64,000 nt of DNA from Pseudomonas batumici (GCF_000820515.1 NZ_JXDG01000062.1:1-64000); one strand, 5' to 3'. Positions 33,801-43,277 are shown, counted from the stretch's first letter. Numbers and translations: made by a program. The notes: generated by a model from the letters alone, not told the origin.

Positions 33801-35169
33801 GGCCGACGAGGCGGCCGTCGAACTGGTCCGCGCTCGCCTCAGTGGTTTTGCCCCGTTGACCCTGCCCGAGATCGCCGGGCCCTTGGCACTGCCCACCGCC
33901 ACGCTGACCCAGGCCTTGGCGAAGCTGGAAAGCGAAGGCTATGTGCTACGCGGTCAGTTCAGCCCGGGGGCACCTCGGGAACAGTGGTGCGAACGCCACC
34001 TGCTGGCGCGCATCCACCGCTACACGGTCAAGCGCCTGCGCCGGGAAATCGAGCCGGTGGCGGTGCAGGATTTCATGCGTTTCCTGTTCGACTGGCAGCA
34101 CCTTTCCGTCGCCTGCCAGGGCCAGGGCAGCGCCGCCCTGGCGATGATCGTCAGCCAGTTCGAAGGCTATCCGGTCGCCGCCGGGGCCTGGGACAGTGAC
34201 GTGCTGGCCGCGCGCCTCAAGGATTATTCGCCGACCTGGCTCGATGAGTTGTGCCGCTCGGGCAAGCTGGTCTGGGCCCGCCTCAGTGGCCACGGCAAAG
34301 GCGCCAGCGTGGCCTCGCGCAGCACGCCGGTGGTGTTGCTGCCCCGGGGCCAGGTCGCGTTGTGGAGCAGCCTGACGGAACAGACGGAGGTGGAAGAGTT
34401 GTCGCCGCGGACGCAAAAGGTCCATGCCGCGCTGACCCAGCAGGGCGCGCTGTTTTTCGATGAGTTGCTGCACGAGGCCCATCTGCTGCCCACCGAACTG
34501 GAAGCCGCGTTGCAGGAGCTGGTGGGCGCCGGTTGGGTGAATGCCGACAGCTTTGCCGGCCTGCGGGCGCTGATCACCCCGGCCAGCAAGCGCCAGGCCC
34601 GCAGTCCTCGACGCGGACGCGGGGCCTTTGTCGGCGGGATGGACGATGCCGGACGCTGGGCCTTGCTGCGACGTTCCGCCGTGGCTGTGCCGGCGGGCGT
34701 CCAGGTGCCGGCCGAGACCCTCGAACATATCGCCATGACCTTGTTGCGGCGTTACGGCGTGGTGTTCTGGCGGCTGTTGGAGCGTGAGGCAGACTGGTTG
34801 CCGAGCTGGCGGGAATTGCTGAGGACTTTTCATCGGCTGGAAGCCCGGGGCGAAATTCGTGGCGGGCGTTTTGTCAGTGGTCTGGCGGGCGAGCAGTTCG
34901 CCTTGCCGGAGGCGATTCCGCTATTGCGCGAAGTGCGCCGACGCCCGCCGGACGGCAACCTGATCGCGGTGTGCGGCGCCGATCCGTTGAACCTGGCGGG
35001 GACCTTGTTGCCGGGCGCCAAGGTGCCGGCGCTGGCGGGGAATCGCCTGGTGTATCGCGATGGCGTTCCGGCTGCGGCGGAGATTGCCGGCAAGCAATTG
35101 TATTGGCTCGAGCTGGATCAGGCGGCCGCCGCCGAAGTCCGAAAAAAACTGACCCAATACCGCCTCTGA
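30859..35169 (+). CDS. lhr: Large helicase-related protein Lhr
   Basis: 1436 residues, the full-length (bacterial long) Lhr. Superfamily 2 motifs: PTGSGKT (I), VSPLKALSNDIRINL (Ia), TPESLYVLL, DEIHA (II), GLSATQKP (III), FVNTRRLAERLARHL (IV), and GRSGHQVGG (VI). The helicase core ends near residue 560; the C-terminal ~870 residues form the Lhr-CTD with winged-helix domains. A 3'-5' ATP-dependent helicase implicated in DNA repair. The plus-strand ATG at 30859 is preferred over 30769. Confidence 0.95.
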   Translation: MNLPESVHDALAGFHPAVSAWFRHTFPDVTAAQARAWPLIRQRRSTLIAAPTGSGKTLTGFLAAIDDLVHQGLAQGGELPDETLIVYVSPLKALSNDIRINLQEPLAGITAQLERQGLPPLSITTAVRTGDTPQNERTRLRKTAPHILVTTPESLYVLLGSDSGRRMLGSVRTVIVDEIHAIAASKRGSHLALSLERLQALCGESLLRIGLSATQKPIDAVSRFLVGSGRACEIIDIGHARPRDLGIEVPPVPLTAVMSNDVWELVYERLAELARQHRTTLIFVNTRRLAERLARHLSERLGKEAVAAHHGSLAKEQRLDAEQRLKRGELQVLIATASLELGIDIGEVELVCQIGSPRSIAAFLQRVGRSGHQVGGTPKGRLFATSRDELIECAALLDCVRRGELDTLLIPRAPLDVLAQQIVAEVSCQEWQEQPLLELIRRAAPYAELDEAHYQALLRMLAEGFNSRQGLRSAYIHRDAVSQTLRGRRGSRLTALTSGGTIPDNADYSVLLEPQGLNIGSVHEDFAVESIAGDVFQLGNSSYRILRIETGKVRVEDAHGQPPSIPFWLGEAPGRSAELSFAVARLNARLDEWLGATPGDLQPSLDWLRESIGLDPASAEQIVDYLARARQCLGALPSQDTLVMERFFDESGGTQLVIHTPFGSRINRAWGLALRKRFCRTFNFELQAAASEDAIVLSLSTSHSFALDEVWHYLNSRSAEHILIQAVLDAPLFGVRWRWNAGVALALPRFVGGRKVAPQIQRMKSEDLTACVFPDQIACLENLAGEREIPDHPLVEQTLDDCLHEAMDCEGWLALLRRMEAGDVRLIARDLPAPSPLAAEILSARPYTFLDDAPLEERRTQAVLNRRWSDPTSTDDLGALDAEAIQAVAEEAWPAPNGEDEMHEALMSLAAISDAEVQTNPSWSSWLQALAAQGRATRLQVDATHTLWTALERLTCLQALYPQATLDPPLQPPMGFDQPWEADEAAVELVRARLSGFAPLTLPEIAGPLALPTATLTQALAKLESEGYVLRGQFSPGAPREQWCERHLLARIHRYTVKRLRREIEPVAVQDFMRFLFDWQHLSVACQGQGSAALAMIVSQFEGYPVAAGAWDSDVLAARLKDYSPTWLDELCRSGKLVWARLSGHGKGASVASRSTPVVLLPRGQVALWSSLTEQTEVEELSPRTQKVHAALTQQGALFFDELLHEAHLLPTELEAALQELVGAGWVNADSFAGLRALITPASKRQARSPRRGRGAFVGGMDDAGRWALLRRSAVAVPAGVQVPAETLEHIAMTLLRRYGVVFWRLLEREADWLPSWRELLRTFHRLEARGEIRGGRFVSGLAGEQFALPEAIPLLREVRRRPPDGNLIAVCGADPLNLAGTLLPGAKVPALAGNRLVYRDGVPAAAEIAGKQLYWLELDQAAAAEVRKKLTQYRL

Positions 35170-35183
35170 AACCACCACGCCCC

Positions 35184-35286
35184 CTGTAGGAGCCTGGCTT
35201 GTCGGGACGCCGCACCGCAGCGATTGCGTCCGGACAGGCACCGCAAGGTTCAAGGGCCTCATCGCCGGCAAGCCGGCTCCTACAGG
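35184..35286. repeat. Degenerate REPIN
   Basis: CTGTAGGAGCCTGGCTTGTC at the left and ATCGCCGGCAAGCCGGCTCC plus TACAGG at the right. The left arm has diverged (TTGTCGGGACG instead of TTGCCGGCGAT). Confidence 0.8.
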
Positions 35287-35426
35287 GGGATCGCGGCGTT
35301 CTCTATATTTTATTACACGCCCGATCTTTGCCTGCTGATCAAATATGTTGTGCTCTTACCTGTATTTTTCCGCACAAGTGAAACCCCGACACTGCGCTCC
35401 TGATCAAACCTACCGGAGTTGCAGCC

Positions 35427-36638
35427 ATGCCCATTGCCTTGCTGGCGCTGACCCTCAGCGCCTTTGCCATCGGGACGACCGAGTTCGTCATCGTTGGCCT
35501 GTTACCCACCATCGGCACCGACCTGGGTGTCGATCTGCCCACCGCCGGCCTGCTGGTCAGCCTCTATGCCCTGGGGGTCGCGATCGGCGCCCCAGTGCTG
35601 ACCGCCCTCACCGGCAAGGTCCCACGCAAACTGTTGCTGCTGGCGCTGATGGTGCTGTTCACCCTCGGCAACCTGCTGGCCTGGCAAGCGCCGAGCTACG
35701 AGTCGCTGATCCTCGCGCGAATCGTCACCGGCCTGGCCCACGGGGTGTTCTTCTCCATCGGCTCGACCATCGCCACCAGCCTGGTGCCGAAGGAAAAGGC
35801 CGCCAGTGCGATTGCCATCATGTTCACCGGCCTGACCGTGGCCCTGGTGACCGGCGTGCCACTGGGGACCTTTATCGGCCAGCATTTCGGCTGGCGCGAA
35901 ACCTTTCTCGCCGTGTCCGCCCTGGGTGTGATCGCCTTTCTCGGCAGCCTGCTCTATGTGCCGAAGCACATCGCGCACAACAAACCCGCATCACTGATCC
36001 AGCAACTGCAAGTGCTGAAACAACCACGCCTGCTGCTGGTGTATGCGATGACCGCCGCCGGGTATGGCGGGACCTTTATCGCATTTACCTTCCTGGCGCC
36101 GATCCTTCAGGAGATCTCCGGCTTCCAGCCCGGCACCGTCAGCCTGGTGCTGCTGGTCTACGGCGTCTCGGTGGCGGTGGGCAATATCTGGGGCGGGAAA
36201 CTGGCGGACAAGCGCGGTCCCATCGGCGCGTTGAAGCTCATCTTCCTGCTGCTGGCCGTCGTGCTGTTCGTGCTGGGCTTCACCGCCGGCCATCCGTGGC
36301 TGGTCCTGTTGACCGTGCTGGCCTGGGGCGCGGTGGCCTTCGGCAACGTGCCAGGCCTGCAGATCTACGTGGTGCGCCAGGCCGAGCATCACACGCCACA
36401 GGCCGTGGATGTGGCGTCGGGCCTGAACATCGCCGCCTTCAACCTCGGCATTGCCGGTGGGGCCTGGATCGGTGGGTTGATCGTCGCCAACCTGGGGCTG
36501 ATCCATACCACCTGGATTGGCGGGCTGGTGGTGCTGGTGGCCCTGGCGCTGACGGCCTGGAGCGGTCGTCTGGATCGACTGGGGCCGGTGTATACGCCGC
36601 CCGCTGAAGGTTCGGCGCGGGTGGTGGTCGGGCACTGA
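35427..36638 (+). CDS. MFS transporter, DHA1/AraJ-like
   Basis: 403 residues with twelve hydrophobic segments. It begins PIALLALTLSAFAIGTTEFV and IVGLLPTIGTDLGV, the classic AraJ/NepI/purine-efflux opening, then GAPVLTALTGKVPRKLLL (loop 2-3 motif A) and GLTVALVTGVPLGTFIGQ (motif C). Probably an efflux pump of small metabolites. GGAG sits before the ATG. The LysR gene that follows on the same strand may regulate it, although LysR targets are often divergent. Confidence 0.88.
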   Translation: MPIALLALTLSAFAIGTTEFVIVGLLPTIGTDLGVDLPTAGLLVSLYALGVAIGAPVLTALTGKVPRKLLLLALMVLFTLGNLLAWQAPSYESLILARIVTGLAHGVFFSIGSTIATSLVPKEKAASAIAIMFTGLTVALVTGVPLGTFIGQHFGWRETFLAVSALGVIAFLGSLLYVPKHIAHNKPASLIQQLQVLKQPRLLLVYAMTAAGYGGTFIAFTFLAPILQEISGFQPGTVSLVLLVYGVSVAVGNIWGGKLADKRGPIGALKLIFLLLAVVLFVLGFTAGHPWLVLLTVLAWGAVAFGNVPGLQIYVVRQAEHHTPQAVDVASGLNIAAFNLGIAGGAWIGGLIVANLGLIHTTWIGGLVVLVALALTAWSGRLDRLGPVYTPPAEGSARVVVGH

Positions 36639-36736
36639 GGCCGTCACAACGCGCTGGTGGAGTTCACTCGATTGCCCCACACTGGCCTGATCGATACGGG
36701 CTCCCGCACTCCCTTTGATCCCTGGCGTAATCCATC

Positions 36737-37660
36737 ATGCGACGACAGTTCGACGACCTCATGCTCGGCAGCATCGAGCTGTTTTGCCTGGCGGCCGAGG
36801 CCGGCAGCTTCACCGCCGCCGCCCAGGTGGCCGGGGTCACGCCGGCGGCGGTGAGTCGTTCGATCTCGCGCATGGAAGAACGCCTCGGCGTGCGCCTGTT
36901 CACCCGCACCACCCGCAGCGTGCGCCTGACCGAGGGTGGTCGCAGCTACTTCGAGCAATGCCGCCAGGCCCTGACCCAACTGACCGAAGCGCAGCGGGAA
37001 GTCATGGGCAAGCAGCAGGAGCCGGCCGGGACCTTGCGCATCAGCATCCCGACCCCCTACGCCCATCACCGCATCCTGCCGCTGCTGCCGGCCTTTCGCG
37101 CGCGTTATCCGGCAGTGAAGGTCGAGGTGCATATCAGCAACCGCAATATCGATTTCGTCGAGGAAGGCTACGACCTGGCGATCCGGGTGCGGGTGCTGCC
37201 CGACTCGGGGCTGATTGCCCGGCACCTGGAAGACGCGGCGCTGGTGGTGATTGCCAGCCCTGGCTATCTGCAACGGGCCGGTACGCCGCAAGCGCTGGAG
37301 GACCTGCAACAACACGAGTGTATCCAGTTCGAACTGCCCAGCAGCGGGCGGCGGATTGCCTGGCTGTTCAAAGATGCCGACGGCAAGGAACAGGAGCTGC
37401 TGGCCGACGGCAGCTACTGCTGCTCCGACGATGTGCTGGGCGGCGTGACCCTGGCCAAGAACGCTGCCGGGTTGTTCCAGACCTATCGCTTCATTGTCGA
37501 GAACGAGCTGGCCGACGGCTCGCTGGTGGAAGTGCTCAAGCCCTTCGCCGGACGCTCACGCCCCTTCACCCTGCTCTATCCACACGGTCGGCATGTACCG
37601 TTGCGCTTGAAGGCGTTTGTGGACTTTTTGCTGGAACAGCGGGAGCGCTGGAGCATCTGA
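36737..37660 (+). CDS. LysR-family transcriptional regulator
   Basis: 307 residues. N-terminal winged HTH (FCLAAEAGSFTAAAQVAGVT, PAAVSRSISRMEERLGVRLF) with TRTTRSVRLTEGG following; the effector domain has GTLRISIPTPYAHHRILPLLPAF and EEGYDLAIRVRVLPDSGLIAR, the CrgA/DmlR-type subgroup. Target genes are not shown by the sequence; the MFS gene upstream is a candidate. Confidence 0.9.
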   Translation: MRRQFDDLMLGSIELFCLAAEAGSFTAAAQVAGVTPAAVSRSISRMEERLGVRLFTRTTRSVRLTEGGRSYFEQCRQALTQLTEAQREVMGKQQEPAGTLRISIPTPYAHHRILPLLPAFRARYPAVKVEVHISNRNIDFVEEGYDLAIRVRVLPDSGLIARHLEDAALVVIASPGYLQRAGTPQALEDLQQHECIQFELPSSGRRIAWLFKDADGKEQELLADGSYCCSDDVLGGVTLAKNAAGLFQTYRFIVENELADGSLVEVLKPFAGRSRPFTLLYPHGRHVPLRLKAFVDFLLEQRERWSI

Positions 37661-37687
37661 AAACGGCAGGTGCCAGGAACGGGCGGA

Positions 37688-40600
37688 TCAACTGGCAGTC
37701 CCTTGATCGGCAAGATTCAGGACCTGCATCAACCGCGGCAGCGTCGCCACAAACCCCAGGCGCTCCGACTCACGCTGCAACACCTTCAAGGCCTGCGCGC
37801 TTGAACCATCGCGGCCCTGCAGCCATTGCCCGGCCACTTCGACCAAACGCACATGGTGGCTGACCCAGGCACAAGGCGTGGCCTGGGCGACGGCCGCCAA
37901 GGCCTGGGCGTGTCGGCTCGCTTGTGCGAAGTCGCCATCGAGCAGGCAGGTTTCGGCAGCCGCCACCCTGAAGCGCAGGACGTTGTGCGCCAGGCAGTCC
38001 TGGGTGAGCAACGCTTCTCCTTGCGCCAACGCCTGGCGACTCAATTGCCCATCGTCGACGATCAAGGCCAGGCTGCCGTAGACCCAGGGACCGATATAAC
38101 GCTGCAAGGCGAAGCGCTCCACCAGGGCGACCGCTTCCCGAATCAGTGCCTGCGCCCGGGCGCGATCATGCTCGCGCAGGGCGACACGGGCCTGCCCCTC
38201 CAGCAGAATCGCCTCGAAACGACTGGCGCCGATGCCACGAGCCAACGCCAGGGCATCCGTCAGCTCCTGCCCGGCCTGCTCGTCCCGCCCCGTCGCCACC
38301 AGCACCCAGGCCGCGGTCAGTCGGGAAAAGACTTCCGCGCGACGGTTGCCGATCTGACGGCTGCAAACAATGGCGTCCATGGCGTCACGCAGGGCCTGCT
38401 CCGGCTGGCCAAGGTAAAGATGCGTCGAACCGCGAGCACTGCGATTGCCCGCCTCGACATGGGTCAGTCCATGCCGTTCGCACAAGCGCACGCACTGGTC
38501 GAAGACTTCATAGGCGGTCTGCATCCGCCCCTGGGCATAGTAGGAATCACCGATGCCGCCCAGGGCCTTGGCCTCGGTTTCGAGGTTCGCCGCGATACGC
38601 GAAAAGGACAGCGACTCTTCATGCAAGCGACGGCATTCGACGTAGTCGCCCCGTGGAAAATAAATATCGCCACGCAGCTGATACAGCCGGGCCAACGCCG
38701 TGTTCGCCTGCAGGGCGCGGGCGCTGGGCAGTGTCTCTTCGATCAGTCGTTCCTCGTCCTCCAGACAATCGAGGGTATTGAGGATCGGCGCCAGCCCCAG
38801 GGCTGTCTCGATCCGCTCCTGCGGCTGCTCGGCCAGCGCCAGCGCGCGCTGGAAAAAGTCCCGCGCCTGGGCCGTTTTCCCCAAGCCGGAACAGGCCTGG
38901 CCACAACGCAGTGCCAGGGTAAAACTGCCGGCGGCGCGCTCGGCGAAACCCTCACCCTGCTGGCCCAGCGCAAGCACGCTGTCGTACTGGCAGGCCTGGA
39001 GTTTTTCCTCCATGGCCACCAGCAGCGCATCGAAGGCCGTCGGATCCTTGGCGAGCAACAGGTGCTGGGCATACAGGCTTCGATCGCGCTCGCGGTACAG
39101 CTTCGCCACCTCACCGTGCAACTGTTCGCGCACGGCATCCGGCATCGCATCGTAAAGGCAGTGCATCACCAGGTCATGGACGAACAGGTAATGGCCCGGC
39201 TCGGTTTCCCGCAGCAGCCCCTGGCGCATGTCCGCCGCCGGAAGATAATCGGGCTGCCCCAGGGCCTCGCGCCAGAGCGCCAGCTCGCAGCGGTTGCCGA
39301 AGATCGCGGCGTAACGCAGGGCGCGCCGCTGCTCGGGCAGCAGCCGGTCGAAGCGCGTCTGGATCAGATGACGCAGGCTGTCGGGGAATACACCCTCGCG
39401 ACTCGACAACAGTTGCGTCAGGTACAGCGGGTTACCTTGGGCGCGCTTGACGCAATCGGCCCGATAGGTCGGGTCGACCTCGCTGAACTGATCCGCCAGG
39501 AGGCTGGCTTCGCGTGCCCGGATCGGGGCGATATCGAGTAGGCTCATGGGATTGCTGCAATACGGCCGCAGCGCGCTTTCCAGCGGATCGCCCTCATGGC
39601 GCGAGGTCAGCAGCCAGACCAGCGGCGCTTCATCGGTGGCATCGAGCAGCTTGCCCAGCAGGGTGCACAGTGCGGCATCCGCCCAGTGCAGATCCTCGAT
39701 GCAGATCAACAACGGCTGTTGCACCGCCACCCGCAACAGCAACTGCAAGAGTGCCGTGAACAAGCCCTGGGTCCGCACCTCATTGCTCATCGCCGCATAC
39801 TGCGCGAGCGAATATTTGAGGGGCTCGTCGGCCCGGTGCGCGCCCGTCAGCACCCGCAGGAACAGTTGGTGTTCGTCGGCCAGCTTCAAGCGCAGCAACG
39901 CGCTTTCCAGTTCAGGCGCTCCGGCCTGGAGCTGCGTACCCAGGCCGAGCAGGCTGCGCACCAACTGCCCCAGGGGCCATAAGGCGTTGTCCATGCCGAA
40001 GTCCAGCACATCGCTGCGATGGCAAACGAAACCGCCTTGCCGGGCCATCTCGAAAAACTCGCTGACCAGGCGCGTCTTGCCGATGCCCGCCATGCCGCGA
40101 ATATAGACCACATGCCCGTCCTGATACGCCTGAGTGGCCTCGATCACGCCTTTGAACTGCAGTACCTCGACCGCCCGGCCCACCAGCGGACGCGGGGCGT
40201 TTTCGTCAAGGTCACGCAAGCGCAGGCATTGGCGATAAGCGGGAAACCGATCATCGGACAGGGAAAACTCGAACCGCGCGCGCAGCTGCTCCACCAACCC
40301 CTGGGCGACATGGACCGGTGCATTGCCATGCAGGTCGCTGCGGTTGTAGCCGAGCAACGGAGGCAACGCCTCATTGACCGCCGAGGCCTCCGCGCCTTGG
40401 CGAACCAGTTGCAGCACGATCCCGTGCCCAGGCCTGGCGAACCGTTCGCGGCTCAACGCCTGGGCACAGAGCAGAGCGCGTTCGCTGTCGCTGCGGTAGG
40501 CCTGTGGGGCACCGAACTGGGCCACCATGACATCCCCCGGACGCACGACCGGCACACCGCCGAACTGGCGAATCAGGCGCTCGATCTCGGCCACCAGCGA

Positions 40601-41044
40601 CGCACGTTGTTCCGGGCCGATGGCCGCCCCCAGCACATCGGTTGCAAAGCTCAGTTCCAGCACATAGCGGATCACATCGTCATCGATCGGCCGCAATGTC
40701 TGCGTTGCCAGGACCGTCTCGTGCAGGTCGGCAATCGACTGCTCGATTTCCACCAAGGCGGTGGTGACCGCGTGCCCCAACAACGCCCCGACGTCGACCT
40801 CGAAAGCCGTCGCCAGGTGGCGGGCCGTACGGTAGAGCACCGCCTTGCCCGTCTCGGCACGCTTGATGGAGGCAACGGACACGCACAGGTGGCGGTTCAG
40901 GCAGGCCTCGGCCAGCGTTTCCTGGCTCAGGCCGCGCTGTTTGCGCAGCCCCTTCAGCAAACCGGCATCCAGCAGCACACGCCCGTCGGAAATCGCGGGG
41001 ACCCGTTTGGGCAAGGCGGCAAATGCGCTCTGTTTGGAGTCCAT
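37688..41044 (-). CDS. XRE-HTH / AAA ATPase / TPR signalling regulator
   Basis: 1118 residues from ATG 41044. XRE-type HTH at about 26-90 (KGLRKQRGLSQETLAEACLN; VASIKRAETGKA). Residues 140-215 resemble a class III cyclase fold that has lost its catalytic residues (GDVMVAQFGAPQAYRSDSER looks like the GDxVMAxFGAP segment). An AAA/STAND ATPase follows (Walker A GMAGIGKT at 317-324; LLICIEDLHWADAAL as Walker B), then many TPR-like repeats to the end. The architecture is that of MalT/LuxR-LAL-like regulators, with the HTH at the N-terminus. It is divergent from the MACPF gene, so it probably controls it. The signal is unknown. Confidence 0.8.
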   Translation of the reverse strand: MDSKQSAFAALPKRVPAISDGRVLLDAGLLKGLRKQRGLSQETLAEACLNRHLCVSVASIKRAETGKAVLYRTARHLATAFEVDVGALLGHAVTTALVEIEQSIADLHETVLATQTLRPIDDDVIRYVLELSFATDVLGAAIGPEQRASLVAEIERLIRQFGGVPVVRPGDVMVAQFGAPQAYRSDSERALLCAQALSRERFARPGHGIVLQLVRQGAEASAVNEALPPLLGYNRSDLHGNAPVHVAQGLVEQLRARFEFSLSDDRFPAYRQCLRLRDLDENAPRPLVGRAVEVLQFKGVIEATQAYQDGHVVYIRGMAGIGKTRLVSEFFEMARQGGFVCHRSDVLDFGMDNALWPLGQLVRSLLGLGTQLQAGAPELESALLRLKLADEHQLFLRVLTGAHRADEPLKYSLAQYAAMSNEVRTQGLFTALLQLLLRVAVQQPLLICIEDLHWADAALCTLLGKLLDATDEAPLVWLLTSRHEGDPLESALRPYCSNPMSLLDIAPIRAREASLLADQFSEVDPTYRADCVKRAQGNPLYLTQLLSSREGVFPDSLRHLIQTRFDRLLPEQRRALRYAAIFGNRCELALWREALGQPDYLPAADMRQGLLRETEPGHYLFVHDLVMHCLYDAMPDAVREQLHGEVAKLYRERDRSLYAQHLLLAKDPTAFDALLVAMEEKLQACQYDSVLALGQQGEGFAERAAGSFTLALRCGQACSGLGKTAQARDFFQRALALAEQPQERIETALGLAPILNTLDCLEDEERLIEETLPSARALQANTALARLYQLRGDIYFPRGDYVECRRLHEESLSFSRIAANLETEAKALGGIGDSYYAQGRMQTAYEVFDQCVRLCERHGLTHVEAGNRSARGSTHLYLGQPEQALRDAMDAIVCSRQIGNRRAEVFSRLTAAWVLVATGRDEQAGQELTDALALARGIGASRFEAILLEGQARVALREHDRARAQALIREAVALVERFALQRYIGPWVYGSLALIVDDGQLSRQALAQGEALLTQDCLAHNVLRFRVAAAETCLLDGDFAQASRHAQALAAVAQATPCAWVSHHVRLVEVAGQWLQGRDGSSAQALKVLQRESERLGFVATLPRLMQVLNLADQGTAS

Positions 41045-41093
41045 GTCGATCGTCTCGGCGGTACCTGGGCAGCCGCTCGAGTGTACCCCACAT

Positions 41094-41112
41094 CTGATAC
41101 CGAACTGATACC
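41094..41112. promoter_or_regulatory. Direct repeat in the regulator/MACPF intergenic region
   Basis: CTGATACC at 41094-41101 and again at 41105-41112, an 11-bp period (one helical turn), and a looser CGATACTGG about 45 bp on. Lies between the divergent starts and is a candidate operator for the HTH-AAA-TPR protein. Confidence 0.45.
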
Positions 41113-41203
41113 GCAATGACACTACTCTGGACTGTCTCGTCGGCACCCTGCCTCCGATACTGGATCCCGTCAAATGATCACACCTGGATAAGGGGAGAAG
41201 GCA

Positions 41204-43153
41204 ATGAGCGACGGGATGAAGGACAACGCAGGCAGTTCGGAAAAGACACCACGGGATATCGGCGGTTCACAGTTGCTGGGACTGGGCTTGAACCGGCTGG
41301 ACTGGTCCGAGGAAAGCAAGAAATGCGAAAAAGTAGGCGACACCGAGAGCGGCAAGCGTGCGGTGCCCTACAAAGACACCTTTTACAACGTGGGCAAACA
41401 CGTCACGATGACCACGGTGACCACGGAAAGCTATTTCACCGAGACCTTTCTCTCACGGGATGAATACGAGAAACACACCCAGTCCAGCGTCGAAGTCTCT
41501 GGCCGCTACGGGGCGTTTTCCGGCGGTTTCAAGGCCACCTTCGGCACCGATATCAAACAGCTCGAAGAACGCGAGGCGGCGATCTACAACCACACCGCGC
41601 GTTTGTGGAAACTGACGCTCGCGGTCAACCCGGCGAACAGCACCCAGGAGTTCAAAGATCAGCTCAAGGAGCTGCCGTCGAGCTTCGATCCGGCCCATCC
41701 CAAGCCGTTCTTCAATTTCTTTGTCGACTTCGGTGCCGATATCGTCAACGAGGTGGTGGTCGGTGGCGCGCTGAATTATGCAATGACGGCCCTCAAGTCC
41801 TATCTCAACGAGAAAACCAGCCTCGACGCCATGGTCAAGGCCGAGTACGGCGCCTTCATCAGCGCGAACGCCACGACCTCGATCTCGGAAGAGGTCAAGA
41901 AGCACCTGGCCCATCGTAACGTCAGCCTGACGACCCACGGCGGCACACACTCCATCAACTTCAATAACGGTGCGCCAAGCAACTGCAACGCTGACTTCAA
42001 GGCCTGGCGTGACTCCCTGGCCGATGCCCCCGAGGTCGTGGAACTGACACTCGTGCCGATCTACCGCTTCGTCAAGGAGGGTGACACCCGCACCGCCCTG
42101 GAAGCGGCCTACCAGTGGTACACCAGCCACAGGGCGGAAATCGAGGCCGACTGGAAGGAGTCGACCATCGTCGTCGGAGACCCCGACCTGTCGACCCCGG
42201 CCCCGGCCCCGGCCCGTGCCACGACAAAGGGCCCGGTCTTGCGCATGGTCTTCATTGATGGCAAGAGCAGGGAGACCAGCGAAAGCCACCACGCTCTCCC
42301 GCCCGCCAGTGCCTCGCAGGAAACCTTCGATCAGTTCTGGGACGCCATTGCCCTGCTGCTGAGTCAGAACAGGAAGGCCGGGAACAAGCTGCTGATGGCG
42401 ACCGAACGCTGGCCAAGGGATAAAAAACACTACCCGAGCGCCGCCCTGCGCGAAGAACTTCGTCGCCACGGCGCCAGTGACCGGGTACTGAAGCGCTGGG
42501 ACAGCCTGACCCAGAAAAGCGAGCCCAGCCCGCTCGCCGGCCTGACCTATGTGCTGGCTGGCAATGACTTCGAACACCCTGGTGTCGATGGCCTGAGCGT
42601 CGGTTTCGGTCAGCCGGGAAGCGACCTCAACCCAACGGTGAAGGTCGTGGCACGCCTTGCCCACGACTCGTTCGGCCGGCTGAAAGTGGTGCAGGCGGAA
42701 AAGACGGTCGAAGACTCGAAAACCGTCCTGTATCGGGTGCGCAACAACAGCGGCGAGCAACCGGCGCTGGCTCAGGACCCGCAACACAAGGACCGGATCG
42801 CGATGCAGACACCCGATCCGAAAAACCCCGGACAACTCTGGTACATGCCCGAACTGGAAAAACCCTACCCTGAAATCAACCACCCGACCCTACTGATCAA
42901 CTACCTGACGGGGACTTGCCTGCAAGGCAGGCTCGATCAGAGTGATTGCCGCCTCAAGCCCATGGAAGCGGGTCGGCAGCAGGACGATGTGATCTGGGAC
43001 CGGCGTGGCGATGATGTCTTTCACTTGCTGATGACCTACTACCATCACCATCACCTGAACCTGACCCAGGTCGAAAAGCGCGCGGCGGTACGCCCCTGGC
43101 GCGAGCCCCACGGCATGGACTGGTTTCGCGAGGAACATGTACCGTTCAACTGA
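41204..43153 (+). CDS. MACPF-domain (perforin-like) protein
   Basis: 649 residues; ATG 41204 with AGGGGAGAAGG upstream. The N-terminal ~290 residues fit the membrane attack complex/perforin family: FGADI-x6-GG at 176-188 matches the signature [YW]G[TS]H[FY]-x6-GG in spacing, with a tail W..SL....VVELTLVPIYRFV closing the domain. An Ala/Pro linker (about 327-340) follows, then a helical segment. Residues about 450-625 look like a ricin-type beta-trefoil (NPGQLWYMPEL, LLINYLTGTCLQGRL, DDVIWDRRG). No signal peptide is seen. Could be a pore-forming toxin, possibly insecticidal, as known for other bacterial MACPF proteins; target not shown. Confidence 0.72.
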   Translation: MSDGMKDNAGSSEKTPRDIGGSQLLGLGLNRLDWSEESKKCEKVGDTESGKRAVPYKDTFYNVGKHVTMTTVTTESYFTETFLSRDEYEKHTQSSVEVSGRYGAFSGGFKATFGTDIKQLEEREAAIYNHTARLWKLTLAVNPANSTQEFKDQLKELPSSFDPAHPKPFFNFFVDFGADIVNEVVVGGALNYAMTALKSYLNEKTSLDAMVKAEYGAFISANATTSISEEVKKHLAHRNVSLTTHGGTHSINFNNGAPSNCNADFKAWRDSLADAPEVVELTLVPIYRFVKEGDTRTALEAAYQWYTSHRAEIEADWKESTIVVGDPDLSTPAPAPARATTKGPVLRMVFIDGKSRETSESHHALPPASASQETFDQFWDAIALLLSQNRKAGNKLLMATERWPRDKKHYPSAALREELRRHGASDRVLKRWDSLTQKSEPSPLAGLTYVLAGNDFEHPGVDGLSVGFGQPGSDLNPTVKVVARLAHDSFGRLKVVQAEKTVEDSKTVLYRVRNNSGEQPALAQDPQHKDRIAMQTPDPKNPGQLWYMPELEKPYPEINHPTLLINYLTGTCLQGRLDQSDCRLKPMEAGRQQDDVIWDRRGDDVFHLLMTYYHHHHLNLTQVEKRAAVRPWREPHGMDWFREEHVPFN

Positions 43154-43277
43154 CGGTATGACGCGTACCGGATAAAGCTCGCCGCCCCGGCCTGTACGCC
43201 GGGGCGGTCGGCCTTGAGCAGGCGGCGGGACATCGCCGCCTTGGCTGTCCCACTCTGACCCTGGCGGTGTGACCACG

